DNA of 64,000 nucleotides from Paracoccaceae bacterium (GCA_002708925.1 PAPN01000053.1:1-64000), one strand, 5' to 3'. Shown: positions 17,985 through 26,897, counted from the first letter of the stretch. Made by a program: numbers and translations. Notes: generated by a model not told the origin, from the letters alone.

Positions 17985-18746
17985 GTGGCCAAGACGAAAA
18001 AAACACCCGCCAAGAAGGCACCTGCGCGCAAGTCTCAGCGCAAACCCGCGCCCAAGCGCGAGATACTGCCGGTGCGTCCGGCGCTTGGGTTTTTGCGCTG
18101 GTGCGCGCGCGGGTTTGCGATGTTTCTGGTGCTGCTGTTTTTGTGGGTCGTTGTCTATTCCATCGTGAACCCGCCCACGACGCTGTATATCTGGCAGGAA
18201 AAGGCGCGCCTGGGCGAGGTGGATCGCCAATGGGTCCGGATGGAGGAAATCGCCCCGGTCATGAAGCGCTCGGTTGTGGCGGCCGAGGACGTCAATTTTT
18301 GCCTGCATGGCGGGTTCGATATTGCGGCCATCCGCGCCGCGATTGCCGAGGGCGGAAACCGCGGGGCCTCGACCCTGACGCAGCAAGTGGTCAAGAACGT
18401 GTTCCTCTGGCATGGGCGCAGTTACCTTCGCAAAGCGCTGGAGGCGCTGATCACGCCGATGGTGGAGCTGGTCTGGTCCAAAGAGCGGATCCTTGAGGTA
18501 TATCTGAACGTGGCCGAGTTCGATCAGGGCATTTTCGGGGTGGAACCTGCGGCGCGGCATTACTTTGGTGTGGGGCCCGATGCGCTGACCCCGTTACAGG
18601 CCGCGCGACTGGCAGCGGTGCTGCCCTCGCCCAAGGTGCGGTCTGCCTCGCGCCCGAATGAGCTGATGCGCCGCCGGACCGCCGCCATTCAGGACGGAGC
18701 AGCCACGATCCGCGCGGATGACCGATCTGCCTGTTTCGAGGATTGA
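17985..18746 (+). CDS. mtgA: Monofunctional peptidoglycan glycosyltransferase
   Basis: A 253-residue protein. It has a very basic cytoplasmic N-terminus (Lys/Ala/Pro-rich, VAKTKKTPAKKAPARK), one membrane anchor (MFLVLLFLWVVVYSIV) and a GT51 domain with the catalytic-Glu block VVAAEDVNF, RGASTLTQQVVKN and KERILEVYLN. There is no transpeptidase domain. It polymerises glycan strands from lipid II in the periplasm. Start: GTG at 17985 gives the family-like VAKTKK N-terminus but has a poor ribosome-binding site. In-frame starts at 17919 and 17934 would add residues that overlap or abut the gltB terminator, so the N-terminus is uncertain. Confidence 0.88.
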   Translation: MAKTKKTPAKKAPARKSQRKPAPKREILPVRPALGFLRWCARGFAMFLVLLFLWVVVYSIVNPPTTLYIWQEKARLGEVDRQWVRMEEIAPVMKRSVVAAEDVNFCLHGGFDIAAIRAAIAEGGNRGASTLTQQVVKNVFLWHGRSYLRKALEALITPMVELVWSKERILEVYLNVAEFDQGIFGVEPAARHYFGVGPDALTPLQAARLAAVLPSPKVRSASRPNELMRRRTAAIQDGAATIRADDRSACFED

Positions 18747-18804
18747 AAATCCTCCGGCAAGCGGGCATTGAAGGAATATCCTCAACCCAAGAGCACACCC
18801 AACC

Positions 18805-19470
18805 ATGGCGCAACTATACCATTTTCCTCTGTCCCCGTTCTGCCGCAAGGTCCGTCTGAGCCTGGCCGAAAAGCGGATCGACGTGAAACTGGAGGAAGAA
18901 CGCTACTGGGAGCAGGACACCGAATTCCTGCGCCGCAACCCCGCCGGCAAGGTGCCTGTATTGCGTCTGGACGGGAAAATCCTGACCGAAAGCGCGGCAA
19001 TCTGCGAATATCTTGAGGAACTCTATCCAGATCCGCCGTTGATGCCCAGCGATCCCGAAGGCCGCTATGAGGTGCGTCGCCTGGTCAGTTGGTTTGACGA
19101 CAAGTTTCATAACGAGGTGACCTCGAAACTGCTGTATGAGCGGGTCAACAAGAAGGTCATGGCGCGCGGCTTTCCCGACAGCGGAAACGTCAAGGCAGGG
19201 GCCAAGGCGATCAAATACCATCTGGATTACATGGCCTGGTTGCTGGATCACCGGCGCTGGCTGGCCGGAGACAGCATGACGTTGGCGGATTTCGCAGCTG
19301 CGGCGCATCTGTCGTCATTGGACTATATCCGAGACGTGGATTGGAACCGCTCTGAGGTGGTCAAGGATTGGTACGCCAAGATTAAATCCCGCCCGGCGTT
19401 TCGCTCGATTCTGGCCGATCAGATTCCCGGCTTTCCGCAGCCGCCGCATTATGCAGATCTGGATTTCTAA
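18805..19470 (+). CDS. Glutathione S-transferase family protein (possible FzlA-like division protein)
   Basis: A 221-residue protein with an N-terminal thioredoxin-like GST domain (LYHFPLSPFCRKVRL at 4-18, then NPAGKVPVL and the glutathione gamma-glutamyl site ESAAICEYLEE) and an all-helical C-terminal domain from about residue 90. Usual GST length. Family members conjugate glutathione, but one essential alphaproteobacterial branch, FzlA, binds FtsZ instead. The C-terminal half is well suited to comparison with FzlA, and I cannot settle it by eye. It lies 30 bases upstream of queG on the same strand, so the two are probably cotranscribed. Confidence 0.8.
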   Translation: MAQLYHFPLSPFCRKVRLSLAEKRIDVKLEEERYWEQDTEFLRRNPAGKVPVLRLDGKILTESAAICEYLEELYPDPPLMPSDPEGRYEVRRLVSWFDDKFHNEVTSKLLYERVNKKVMARGFPDSGNVKAGAKAIKYHLDYMAWLLDHRRWLAGDSMTLADFAAAAHLSSLDYIRDVDWNRSEVVKDWYAKIKSRPAFRSILADQIPGFPQPPHYADLDF

Positions 19471-19500
19471 TCCCGGCCTGCCCCGCATGGGGGCGGTTTC

Positions 19501-20529
19501 ATGCTGAAACAGAGCCTGATTGAACAAGCGCGGGCCGAAGGGTTCGATGCCTGTAAAATCTGCCTGCCAACGGCGATTCCACAAGTGCCCGCGCGTTTGG
19601 GGGCTTTTCTGGAAAACGGGTATCACGGGCAGATGGCCTGGATGGAGAAACGCGTGGAATGGCGCGGGAACCCGGCCGCGTTGTGGCCCCAGGCGCGCTC
19701 GGTCATTATGCTGGCCGAAAGCTATACGCCGGAGCATGATCCGCTGGATATTCTGCAACAGCCGGACCGGGCCGCGATCTCGGTTTATGCGCAGAACAAG
19801 GACTATCACGATCTGGTCAAAAAGCGCCTGAAACGGCTGGCGCGCTGGCTGATCGCCCAGGCGGGCGGCGAGGTGAAAGTATTCGTCGATACCGCCCCCG
19901 TTGCAGAAAAACCCTTGGGGCAGGCGGCGGGTCTTGGCTGGCAGGGGAAACACACCAATCTGGTCAGCCGCGATCTGGGCAGTTGGTTCTTTCTTGGGTC
20001 GATTTTCACCACGCTAGAGCTGCCCGAGGACAGGGCCGAGGTGGATCACTGCGGCTCTTGCACTGCCTGTCAGGACGTCTGCCCGACTGGGGCCTTTCCC
20101 GCGCCTTATCAGTTGGATGCCCGGCGCTGCATTTCCTATCTGACTATCGAACATCACGGCCCGGTGCCCGAAGACCTGCGCGGCCTGATGGGCAATCGGA
20201 TTTATGGCTGCGACGATTGTCTGGCCGCCTGTCCATGGAACAAATTCGCAATCGAGGCACGTGAAATCCGGTATGGCGCGCGGCCCGAGCTGCTGTCTCC
20301 GGATTTGGCGGCGTTGGCTGTGTTGGATGACACAGGGTTTCGTGCGTTTTTCAGCGGCTCTCCGATCAAGCGGATCGGGCGGGATAGATTCGTGCGTAAC
20401 GTCTTGTATGCCATAGGGAATTCGGGGCAGCCACGGCTACAGCCCATTGCGCGGGATTTGTGCCAGGATCCGGATGCCACGGTGGCGGATGCGGCAAGAT
20501 GGGCGGTGAAGCGTCTGGATAAAATGTAA
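19501..20529 (+). CDS. queG: Epoxyqueuosine reductase
   Basis: A 342-residue protein with an N-terminal cobalamin-binding domain (the presumed proton-donor aspartate is D130 in [15 protein letters not shown]) and a ferredoxin-like domain with two [4Fe-4S] motifs: C184-x2-C187-x2-C190-x3-C194P, and C237-x2-C240-x3-C244P, with C210 between. A short HEAT-like C-terminus follows. It performs the last step of queuosine synthesis on tRNA in the cytoplasm and needs B12, which fits cobO in the same window. Its stop codon lies inside the first AATGTAAA half-site of the downstream control region. Confidence 0.96.
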   Translation: MLKQSLIEQARAEGFDACKICLPTAIPQVPARLGAFLENGYHGQMAWMEKRVEWRGNPAALWPQARSVIMLAESYTPEHDPLDILQQPDRAAISVYAQNKDYHDLVKKRLKRLARWLIAQAGGEVKVFVDTAPVAEKPLGQAAGLGWQGKHTNLVSRDLGSWFFLGSIFTTLELPEDRAEVDHCGSCTACQDVCPTGAFPAPYQLDARRCISYLTIEHHGPVPEDLRGLMGNRIYGCDDCLAACPWNKFAIEAREIRYGARPELLSPDLAALAVLDDTGFRAFFSGSPIKRIGRDRFVRNVLYAIGNSGQPRLQPIARDLCQDPDATVADAARWAVKRLDKM

Positions 20530-20581
20530 AGCACACTTGACTTCTTGGCGAGCATCCGCAATGTAAAGTCAGTTTTACATT
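20523..20581 (+). promoter_or_regulatory. promoter and inverted-repeat operator of the membrane-protein/HTH module
   Basis: TTGACT at 20537-20542 is a good -35. AATGTAAA (20560-20567), six bases, then TTTACATT (20574-20581) is a perfect 8-bp inverted repeat covering the expected -10 and start region. A third AATGTAAA copy lies 37 bases upstream at 20523-20530, over the queG stop. This layout suits repression by the small HTH protein encoded in the same operon. Confidence 0.6.
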
Positions 20582-20600
20582 TTATCCGAGAGGTCTGCCA

Positions 20601-20963
20601 ATGCGCGCCTATATGCTTGAGTTTACCGGGGCTATTTTCATCTATGCGGCGATGGTTGGCCTGTCTGTCTTTCTGTTTACCCACTACGGGTACGAGGGGC
20701 TGTGGGTCTCTGTTCTGCCCGTGCCGGCGACTTTCCTGGTGGCCTGGGCGGTTTTGCGGAACATCCGGCGGATGGATGAGATGCAAAAGCAAATCATGGC
20801 AGAATCCATCGGGATGGCCTTTGTACTGACGGCGCTGATCACATTCAATTATGGTTTTCTTGAAAGCGCAGGATTTCCACGTCAAAGCGCCTTCTGGGTG
20901 TGGGGAATCATGGGGCTGAGCTGGGCGGTATCTCAGGTCATTGTTATGCGCCGTTACCGATGA
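20601..20963 (+). CDS. Small four-helix membrane protein, partner of the downstream HTH regulator
   Basis: A 120-residue protein of unknown function. Four hydrophobic segments can be drawn at about 8-27, 34-54, 69-86 and 97-115, separated by short loops. The second loop, RNIRRMDEMQKQIMAESI, is charged, amphipathic and probably cytoplasmic. There is no cleavable signal peptide. Its stop overlaps the ATG of the HTH gene (ATGA at 20960-20963), so they are translationally coupled. Small integral membrane proteins coupled to a Cro/CI-type regulator recur in many genomes, but their role is not established. The leader carries a perfect inverted repeat. Confidence 0.75.
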   Translation: MRAYMLEFTGAIFIYAAMVGLSVFLFTHYGYEGLWVSVLPVPATFLVAWAVLRNIRRMDEMQKQIMAESIGMAFVLTALITFNYGFLESAGFPRQSAFWVWGIMGLSWAVSQVIVMRRYR

Positions 20964-21178
20964 AAATCACAAATCAGGTACGTGCCTTGCGCCGAGACAA
21001 AGGGTGGACGCAGGCAGATCTGGCGGCCGCATGTGGCGTGTCGCGCCAGACCATCGTCGCCATCGAGAAACGCCGCTACGATCCCAGCCTGTCCCTGGCC
21101 TTTCAGATCGCGCGTGCATTCGCAGTACGGGTTGAGGACGTGTTTCACCCGGAGCCGCCTGATGGCACGAATCCGTGA
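20960..21178 (+). CDS. Cro/CI-family (XRE) transcriptional regulator, 72 residues
   Basis: A single HTH_3 domain fills the protein: KITNQVRALRRDKGW, then the helix-turn-helix QADLAAACGVSRQTIVAIEK and the closing helix SLSLAFQIARAF. The tail EDVFHPEP is typical of tiny stand-alone regulators that lack a toxin-antitoxin or sensor domain. It overlaps the upstream membrane-protein gene by four bases. The most likely target is the AATGTAAA inverted repeat in front of its own operon. Confidence 0.88.
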   Translation: MKITNQVRALRRDKGWTQADLAAACGVSRQTIVAIEKRRYDPSLSLAFQIARAFAVRVEDVFHPEPPDGTNP

Positions 21179-21203
21179 GCACCCTTTGCATTTCTTACGT
21201 CTG

Positions 21204-21218
21204 GCCCATCTAATGGGC
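21204..21218 (+). repeat. inverted repeat in the msrBA leader
   Basis: GCCCAT-CTA-ATGGGC, a perfect 6-bp repeat, lies 20 bases before the msrB start and just upstream of its ribosome-binding site GGAGG. It may be an operator or a leader hairpin; the regulator is unknown. Confidence 0.35.
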
Positions 21219-21238
21219 AAAACCAAACGGAGGACACC

Positions 21239-21685
21239 ATGCCAAAATACGAGCGGAACCCGGATGTCATCGCGGCCCTGACGCCCGAACAGCATTGGGT
21301 GACTCAGGAAAACGGAACAGAACGGCCGGGGACGGGCGTGCTGCTAAACAATAAGGCTCCGGGGATTTATGTGGATATTGTCAGTGGCGAGCCGCTGTTT
21401 GCCTCGGGGGATAAATATGAATCCGGGTGCGGCTGGCCCAGTTTTACAAAGCCGATCGAGCCCGCTCATATCGCCGAGCTGCACGACACCACCCATGGCA
21501 TGATCCGAACCGAGGTGCGCTCGGCCCATGGAGACAGTCACCTGGGGCACGTGTTTCCGGATGGGCCGCCTGATCGCGGGGGGCTGCGTTATTGCATCAA
21601 CTCGGCCAGTCTGCGGTTTATTCATCGCGATGACATGCAGGCCGAGGGCTACGGCGATTATCTGAACCAGGTGGAGGACGTGTAA
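21239..21685 (+). CDS. msrB: Peptide-methionine (R)-S-oxide reductase MsrB
   Basis: A 148-residue SelR-domain protein. The catalytic cysteine is C119 ([13 protein letters not shown]) and a probable resolving cysteine is C64 (SGCGWPSF). The two CxxC zinc pairs of many MsrB proteins are missing, so this is the zinc-free type. It reduces methionine-R-sulfoxide in the cytoplasm; no signal peptide is seen. GGAGG lies 5 bases before the ATG. It overlaps msrA by one base (TAATG), so both stereoisomers of methionine sulfoxide are dealt with from one transcript. Confidence 0.95.
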   Translation: MPKYERNPDVIAALTPEQHWVTQENGTERPGTGVLLNNKAPGIYVDIVSGEPLFASGDKYESGCGWPSFTKPIEPAHIAELHDTTHGMIRTEVRSAHGDSHLGHVFPDGPPDRGGLRYCINSASLRFIHRDDMQAEGYGDYLNQVEDV

Positions 21686-22182
21686 TGGCAGAAGAACGCG
21701 CTGTTCTGGCAGGCGGGTGTTTCTGGGGAATGCAGGAATTGATCCGGCACCAGCCGGGCGTGTTGCGCACCCGTGTCGGATACACCGGCGGGGACGTGCC
21801 CAACGCGACCTATCGCAATCACGGCACCCACGCCGAGGGGATCGAGATCATTTTCGACCCGGCGAAAACCTCGTATCGGGCGCTGCTGGAGTTCTTTTTT
21901 CAGATCCACGACCCGACCACACTGAACCGTCAGGGCAATGATCTGGGGATGTCGTATCGGTCTGCGATTTACTATGTGGATGCGGCGCAGAAAGCCTGTG
22001 CCATCGACACGATTCAGGATGTCGAGGCCAGCGGTCTGTGGCCCGGCAAAGTCGTGACCGAGGTAGAACCCGTAGGCGATTTCTGGGATGCCGAGCCCGA
22101 GCATCAGGATTACCTGCAACGTCTGCCCAATGGCTATACCTGCCATTTCCCACGGCCCGATTGGGTGCTGCCGAAACGCTGA
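21685..22182 (+). CDS. msrA: Peptide-methionine (S)-S-oxide reductase MsrA
   Basis: A 165-residue protein with the catalytic GCFWGMQ motif (Cys12 nucleophile) followed by the typical TRVGYTGG block and the Y-R-N-H-G-T-H-AE segment. It has few further cysteines (C136-region PNGYTCHFP could be the resolving one). It reduces methionine-S-sulfoxide with thioredoxin. Its ATG overlaps the msrB stop. It ends 30 bases before a terminator shared with the outer-membrane protein gene. Confidence 0.95.
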   Translation: MAEERAVLAGGCFWGMQELIRHQPGVLRTRVGYTGGDVPNATYRNHGTHAEGIEIIFDPAKTSYRALLEFFFQIHDPTTLNRQGNDLGMSYRSAIYYVDAAQKACAIDTIQDVEASGLWPGKVVTEVEPVGDFWDAEPEHQDYLQRLPNGYTCHFPRPDWVLPKR

Positions 22183-22214
22183 GTTCAGCTGAATTAGAGC
22201 CTGAACAAGAGACT

Positions 22215-22240
22215 GGGCGCCCCATGTGGGACGCCCCTTT
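22215..22240. terminator. bidirectional terminator between msrBA and the outer-membrane protein gene
   Basis: GGGCGCCCCA pairs with TGGGACGCCC around a TG loop with one mismatch, then CTTT. It lies between convergent genes. Confidence 0.65.
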
Positions 22241-22245
22241 CGTTA

Positions 22246-22821
22246 TCAGAAACGGAAGCTGGCGCGCACCTGCGCTGTGGTGGCCTCGACATCCGTGCCC
22301 GAACCGTTGAAATCCCCGAAATCGTGGTACAGAATCTCTCCGCCGACGGTCATGTTATCGGTCAGTTTGTGCTCATAGCCGATACCGGCGAAATAGCCTT
22401 CGTCGCTGCCCAGCGTGTCAATCTCGGCGCGGGCTGCACCGGCGGTGGCATAGACCAGGCCCGGCCCGGTGTCATAGCCCGCGCGCAGTTTCAGACGCGC
22501 CAGGTTTTCCAGCGTGTTGCCGCCTGCGTCGATCTCTGCCCAGTCGTAATCCACACCGGCCCCCAGCACCCAAGAGCCAAAGTCATAGTCATACCCCAGG
22601 GTCAGACCACCGATCAGATCGTCGCCGGAAATATCGCCCGACACGTCGCCCCAGCCGATCTGACCACCGACATAGCCGCCGGTCCAATCCCCGGTCAGCG
22701 GCACCGCGACAGGCGTTTCAATAGCAGGCTGCGCGGGGGCTGGCTCGGGCGAGCCGGCGAGCGCGGGGGCGGCGATCAGGGTGGCGCCGACGGTGCCCAT
22801 CAGGACGGATTTGAGTGTCAT
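22246..22821 (-). CDS. Outer-membrane beta-barrel protein (opacity/OmpA-like porin family)
   Basis: A 191-residue protein. It has a signal peptide MTLKSVLMGTVGATLIAAP ending at ALA-G, then a proline/alanine-rich stretch (SPEPAPAQPAIETPVAVP). An eight-strand barrel follows with the usual GGYVGGQIGWG start, aromatic girdle residues and a C-terminal phenylalanine (QVRASFRF). The start at 22821 is set by AAGGA upstream and the signal peptide; a longer frame back to 22989 has no signal character at its start. Exact function is unknown; small barrels of this type are surface or immunity-related coat proteins. It is a single gene facing msrBA. Confidence 0.82.
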   Translation of the reverse strand: MTLKSVLMGTVGATLIAAPALAGSPEPAPAQPAIETPVAVPLTGDWTGGYVGGQIGWGDVSGDISGDDLIGGLTLGYDYDFGSWVLGAGVDYDWAEIDAGGNTLENLARLKLRAGYDTGPGLVYATAGAARAEIDTLGSDEGYFAGIGYEHKLTDNMTVGGEILYHDFGDFNGSGTDVEATTAQVRASFRF

Positions 22822-23002
22822 TTTCGTTCCTTTCAACTGCCTCCGGCGCCGCGACATTGCGGCACCGTTATTGCTGTAACGGGCCAGATAAGAGTTCCGT
22901 CGCAGAAGTGGAGAGACAGCCGAAAGGTCGGCAAAGGCTGGCTGAAACCAGCCCGAACGGGTGGCAAAGTCTGGCCGACAGGGCGGCACGGGTCATCACA
23001 AC

Positions 23003-24517
23003 TCAGAGAGATGATCCAAACAGGCCGCCATGTGCCTCGCGCAGCGCTTTTTTCTGGACTTTGCCCATGGTGTTGCGCGGGAGCTCGGGCAGGAAAAGGA
23101 TCTTTTTGGGCTGTTTGAACTTGGCCAGCCGGGCCGAGGTGACGGTCTCGATCTGGTCCGCGCTCAGCCCAGGGTCAGAGGCGACGACAATGGCCACCAC
23201 GGCCTCGCCGAAGTCACGATGCGGCACGCCGATGACAGCGCTTTCCAGCACGCCGGGGATGTCGTCGATCAGGCTCTCCAGCTCTTTGGGGTAGACGTTG
23301 AACCCGCCGGTGATGATCAGATCCTTGGCGCGGCCCACGATGGTGACATAGCCATCCGCATCGCGCGTGGCCAGATCTCCGGTGATGAACCAGCCGTCGG
23401 GGCGCAGTTCTTCGGCGGTTTTTTCCGGCATCTGCCAGTAGCCCTGAAAGACGTTATCGCCGCGCACCTCGATCACGCCGATCTTACCCTGGGCGACTTC
23501 GGCCCCGTCGTCCATGATGCGCAGTTCCACACCGGGCAAAGGGAAGCCCACGGTGCCCGCGCGGCGTTCCGCGTCATAGGGGTTGGAGGTGGACATGTTG
23601 GTTTCCGTCATCCCATAGCGTTCCAGAATGCGGTGGCCAGTGCGCTGTTCCCATTGCTCATGCGTGTCCACCAGCAGCGGCGCCGAGCCCGAGATGAAAA
23701 GGCGCATATTTCGAGCCTGTTCCAGCGTCAAACGCGGATTATCCAGCAGACGGGTATAGAAGGTGGGCACGCCCATCAGCGCGGTTGCCGAGGGCATGGC
23801 GTCCAGAATGGCCTGTGCGTCGAACTTGGGCAGGAACACAACCGAGGCCCCGGATAGCAGTGCCACATTGGTGGCCACGAACAGGCCGTGCGTGTGAAAA
23901 ATCGGCAGCGCGTGGATCAGCACGTCATCGGGGGTAAAGCGCCACAGCTGACGCAGGGATTCCGAATTCGAGGCCAGGTTCTTATGGCTGAGCATCGCGC
24001 CTTTGGATCGGCCCGTGGTCCCCGAGGTATAAAGAATTGCGGCCAGATCATCAGCTTCGCGAGCGGCGGGGCGGAAGACCGCATCCAGCGCTGGCAGATC
24101 GGCGGTCAGCGTTCCGGCTCCGTCCTGATCCAGCGTGAGAACAGTGGCGTCCCCAGCCAGCGATGACAGCTCGTCCAGCCGCGCGGGATCGCAGACCAGC
24201 ACGCGGGGGGTGGCATCAGTGATGAAATAGGCAACCTCGGGGCCGGTGTAGGCGGTGTTCAGCGGCAGAAACACTCCGCCCGCCAGCACGGTGCCCAGAT
24301 AAAGCTGCACGGCCTCCAGCGTTTTTTCCACCTGCACGGCCACACGATCCCCCGGCAGCAGCCCAAGCGCCTGCAGCTTCTGCGCCATTTGCTGCGCACC
24401 GGCGAACAGCTGCGCATAGGTGACATCCGGCAGGCCAGGCCGCGTGGCGAACACCTTGTCCGGGGTGCTGTCGGCTGCATGAGACAAACGGCTGACGAGG
24501 TAATTCGAGGGATACAT
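23003..24517 (-). CDS. matB: Malonyl-CoA synthetase (MatB-type AMP-forming ligase)
   Basis: A 504-residue ANL-superfamily ligase. It has the P-loop YTSGTTGRSKGA, the A5 block RYGMTETNMSTSN, the hinge GRAKDLIITGG and the catalytic lysine in PRNTMGKVQKKAL. The GMTETNMSTSNP sequence and overall length match MatB, which activates malonate with ATP and CoA in the cytoplasm. No malonyl-CoA decarboxylase (matA) lies beside it, so the malonyl-CoA may feed fatty-acid synthesis or another route. Other small dicarboxylate ligases cannot be fully excluded. It is divergent from the DMT transporter. Confidence 0.85.
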   Translation of the reverse strand: MYPSNYLVSRLSHAADSTPDKVFATRPGLPDVTYAQLFAGAQQMAQKLQALGLLPGDRVAVQVEKTLEAVQLYLGTVLAGGVFLPLNTAYTGPEVAYFITDATPRVLVCDPARLDELSSLAGDATVLTLDQDGAGTLTADLPALDAVFRPAAREADDLAAILYTSGTTGRSKGAMLSHKNLASNSESLRQLWRFTPDDVLIHALPIFHTHGLFVATNVALLSGASVVFLPKFDAQAILDAMPSATALMGVPTFYTRLLDNPRLTLEQARNMRLFISGSAPLLVDTHEQWEQRTGHRILERYGMTETNMSTSNPYDAERRAGTVGFPLPGVELRIMDDGAEVAQGKIGVIEVRGDNVFQGYWQMPEKTAEELRPDGWFITGDLATRDADGYVTIVGRAKDLIITGGFNVYPKELESLIDDIPGVLESAVIGVPHRDFGEAVVAIVVASDPGLSADQIETVTSARLAKFKQPKKILFLPELPRNTMGKVQKKALREAHGGLFGSSL

Positions 24518-24652
24518 GCGCGGGCCTTCCAGTGATCAACGTCCAAAGCGCTACGGTTTTGGCACAGATTTCCCCAAGATCAAGGGCTTTGCCCGGATTG
24601 ACCTTTGCTGCGGATCGGCGCAGCATTCGATTAACATGCGAAGGGAAATCCA

Positions 24653-25576
24653 ATGCAGCCGCTGACCGGGATCGCGCTGAAGCTTTGTTCAGTGCTGATG
24701 TTCATCTCCATGGCCTCTTTGATCAAGGCAACGTCGGATCATGTGCCGGCCGGGCAGGCGGTGTTCTTTCGCTCGCTTTTCGCGGTGCCGGTGATCCTGG
24801 CGTGGCTGACGATCCGCGGGGATTTGCGGACAGGCCTAAGGGTGAAATCCCCCATGGCGCATTTCTGGCGCGGGTTCGTGGGGACGGCGGCGATGGGTAT
24901 GATGTTTGCCGGGCTTGGCCTGTTGCCCCTGCCCGAGGTAACCGCGCTGGGCTATGCCGCGCCGCTGCTGACGGTGGTTTTCGCGGCGATGTTTCTGGGG
25001 GAAACGGTGGGCGTATTCCGCCTGGCCTCGGTTGCGCTGGGGCTGAGCGGAGTGTTGATCATCCTGGCCCCGCGCCTGACCCTGCTGTCCGAGGAAACCG
25101 TGCAGATGGCCCAGGCCGTTGGCGCTGTTCTGACGCTGATGGGGGCGGTCTGTGCGGCATTGGCGCAGATCTACATTCGCAAGCTTGTCCAGTCCGAGCA
25201 GACCTCGGCCATTGTGTTCTATTTTTCGCTGACTTCGACCCTGTTGTCGCTGCTGACGCTGCCTTTTGGCTGGGTGTTGCCCGCCCCGCGCGAGGCGCTG
25301 TTGCTGATCGTTGCCGGGCTGCTGGGCGGGATGGGGCAGATTTTCCTGACTTCGGCCTATCGGTTTGCGGGGGCCTCGGTGGTGGCACCGTTCGATTATG
25401 CCTCGATGGTGTTCGCGCTATTGATCGGCTATTTCATCTTTGCCGAAACACCCACCACGCAGATGCTGCTGGGCGCTGCGATTGTGATTGCTGCCGGGGT
25501 TCTGATCATCCTGCGCGAGGGGCATCTGGGGCTGAAACGGTCCAAGGCGCGCTCGGGGATCACGCCGCAGGGTTAG
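24653..25576 (+). CDS. EamA/DMT-family transporter
   Basis: A 307-residue membrane protein with about ten predicted helices in two EamA repeats (one over residues 10-140, one over 155-290). It contains FFRSLFAVPVILAWL and the late GAAIVIAAGVLIIL. DMT exporters of this kind move metabolites out of the cytoplasm; the substrate is unknown. It starts 135 bases from matB, on the other strand, and its 3' end overlaps the oxidase gene by four bases, tail to tail. Confidence 0.85.
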   Translation: MQPLTGIALKLCSVLMFISMASLIKATSDHVPAGQAVFFRSLFAVPVILAWLTIRGDLRTGLRVKSPMAHFWRGFVGTAAMGMMFAGLGLLPLPEVTALGYAAPLLTVVFAAMFLGETVGVFRLASVALGLSGVLIILAPRLTLLSEETVQMAQAVGAVLTLMGAVCAALAQIYIRKLVQSEQTSAIVFYFSLTSTLLSLLTLPFGWVLPAPREALLLIVAGLLGGMGQIFLTSAYRFAGASVVAPFDYASMVFALLIGYFIFAETPTTQMLLGAAIVIAAGVLIILREGHLGLKRSKARSGITPQG

Positions 25577-26895
25577 TGGCCCAGCAGGCGGGCCGCCGCA
25601 TAACCCGGTGCCATCAATGCCCGCCGATACCGCCCCAAAGGCATGGCTTTGGGGACATCGCGCATCAAGGCCGGATAGTGCGGCCCGGCCTCCTGCTCCA
25701 AGGTCAGCCGCGCCAGGATTGCGCCGGCCTGCGTGCCCATCGCCACCCCGTTCCCGTGATAGCCAAACCCGGTGAAAGCACCGGGCATTTCGGGGATCGC
25801 GCCCACGTAAGGGGACAGGTTCGGAGTAAAAGCCAGAACGCCATTCCAGCCATAGGGCGTTTCCACGTGGCGCCAGAAGGGAAAGGCCTGCTCGAACTGG
25901 CGGCGGGTGCGTGCGCGCATCGACTGAAACGCGCGCTGGCCAGTGAAATAGCCGCCGCGCATCCCAAAGAGGAACCGTTTGTTCGGCATCAGGCGGAAAT
26001 AATGCAGGAAAGTCGACTCGGTATAGGCCATCTGGGTGCTGTTCCAGCCGTCGGCGATTTCTGTATCGGTCAGCGGACGAGTGACCAGGACATTGGATTG
26101 CAGCGGCATGAAACGGCTGCGCATCCAGGGCGGCACATCCTCTGAGGAATAGCCGTTCGTGGCAAAGATCACCTTATCCGCGCGCAGACGTCCGGCGGCT
26201 GTACCGAGCGTATAGCTGCCATTCTGCCGGGTGACGGACAGCACGGGGCTGTGCCCATGAATGCGCGCGCCCGCGTTTCGCGCGGCGTGGGCCAATCCGT
26301 CGGCGTATTTGCGTGGGTTCAGACCGAATCCATGCGGTAGGGTCAGCGCACCATGATACGGCCCGCGCATCCCTAATCCGGGCAGGTCTGCGCGTTCATG
26401 CAGGGTGGTGGCAAAGCCATAATCAGTCTCTATTTCAGCCTGATTCTTGCGTAAATGCGCCATGGCCCGCCGGGAATGCGCCAAAATGGTTTCGCCCTCG
26501 GAATGGGTTTCGGCGTCAATGTCATGGGTGGTCAGCAGGTTGCGGACCAGCTGGATTGCGGCCAGCTCGGTTGCGCGCCAATGGTGCAGGCCTTCCGGCC
26601 CGTGCCGCCTGCGAATGGTCTGAGAGCCAAGCGCAGTGCCACCCAGACAGCAAAACCCTCCGTTCCGGGCCGAGGCCCCCCATCCGGGTGTCTGCGCGTC
26701 CAGAACGGTCACCGCGCAGCCCTGAGCAGCCAGATGCAGCGCGGCGGACAGGCCGGTAAACCCCGCGCCGACAATGGCAATCTTTGCGTGCTGATCGCCC
26801 TGAAGCTTGTCCAGCCCTTGCAGGCTGGTTGGCCCCCAATAGCAATCGGCAAGGGGGCCGGGCCCATAGGCGAACTGGTCCAGAACGCGTTCCAT
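25573..26895 (-). CDS. FAD-dependent amine oxidoreductase (PuuB-like)
   Basis: A 440-residue DAO-fold protein. FAD-binding GAGFTG occupies residues 43-48 in KIAIVGAGFTGLSAALHLA. The stretch WGASARNGGFCC and the C-terminal FGYHGNGVAMGTQAG block match the gamma-glutamylputrescine oxidase (PuuB) / glycine oxidase-like group. It is the last gene of the potFGHI-like operon, 2 bases after the second permease gene. This suggests oxidation of an imported polyamine or its gamma-glutamyl derivative. No gamma-glutamylputrescine synthetase (puuA) is in the window, so the exact substrate remains open. Confidence 0.78.
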   Translation of the reverse strand: MERVLDQFAYGPGPLADCYWGPTSLQGLDKLQGDQHAKIAIVGAGFTGLSAALHLAAQGCAVTVLDAQTPGWGASARNGGFCCLGGTALGSQTIRRRHGPEGLHHWRATELAAIQLVRNLLTTHDIDAETHSEGETILAHSRRAMAHLRKNQAEIETDYGFATTLHERADLPGLGMRGPYHGALTLPHGFGLNPRKYADGLAHAARNAGARIHGHSPVLSVTRQNGSYTLGTAAGRLRADKVIFATNGYSSEDVPPWMRSRFMPLQSNVLVTRPLTDTEIADGWNSTQMAYTESTFLHYFRLMPNKRFLFGMRGGYFTGQRAFQSMRARTRRQFEQAFPFWRHVETPYGWNGVLAFTPNLSPYVGAIPEMPGAFTGFGYHGNGVAMGTQAGAILARLTLEQEAGPHYPALMRDVPKAMPLGRYRRALMAPGYAAARLLGH

Positions 26896-26897
26896 GG

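Noticed and set aside
20601-21178. Toxin-antitoxin pair
   Set aside because: The partner of the HTH protein is a four-helix membrane protein without any toxin-like feature, and the gene order and sizes fit the known membrane-protein/HTH pairs better.
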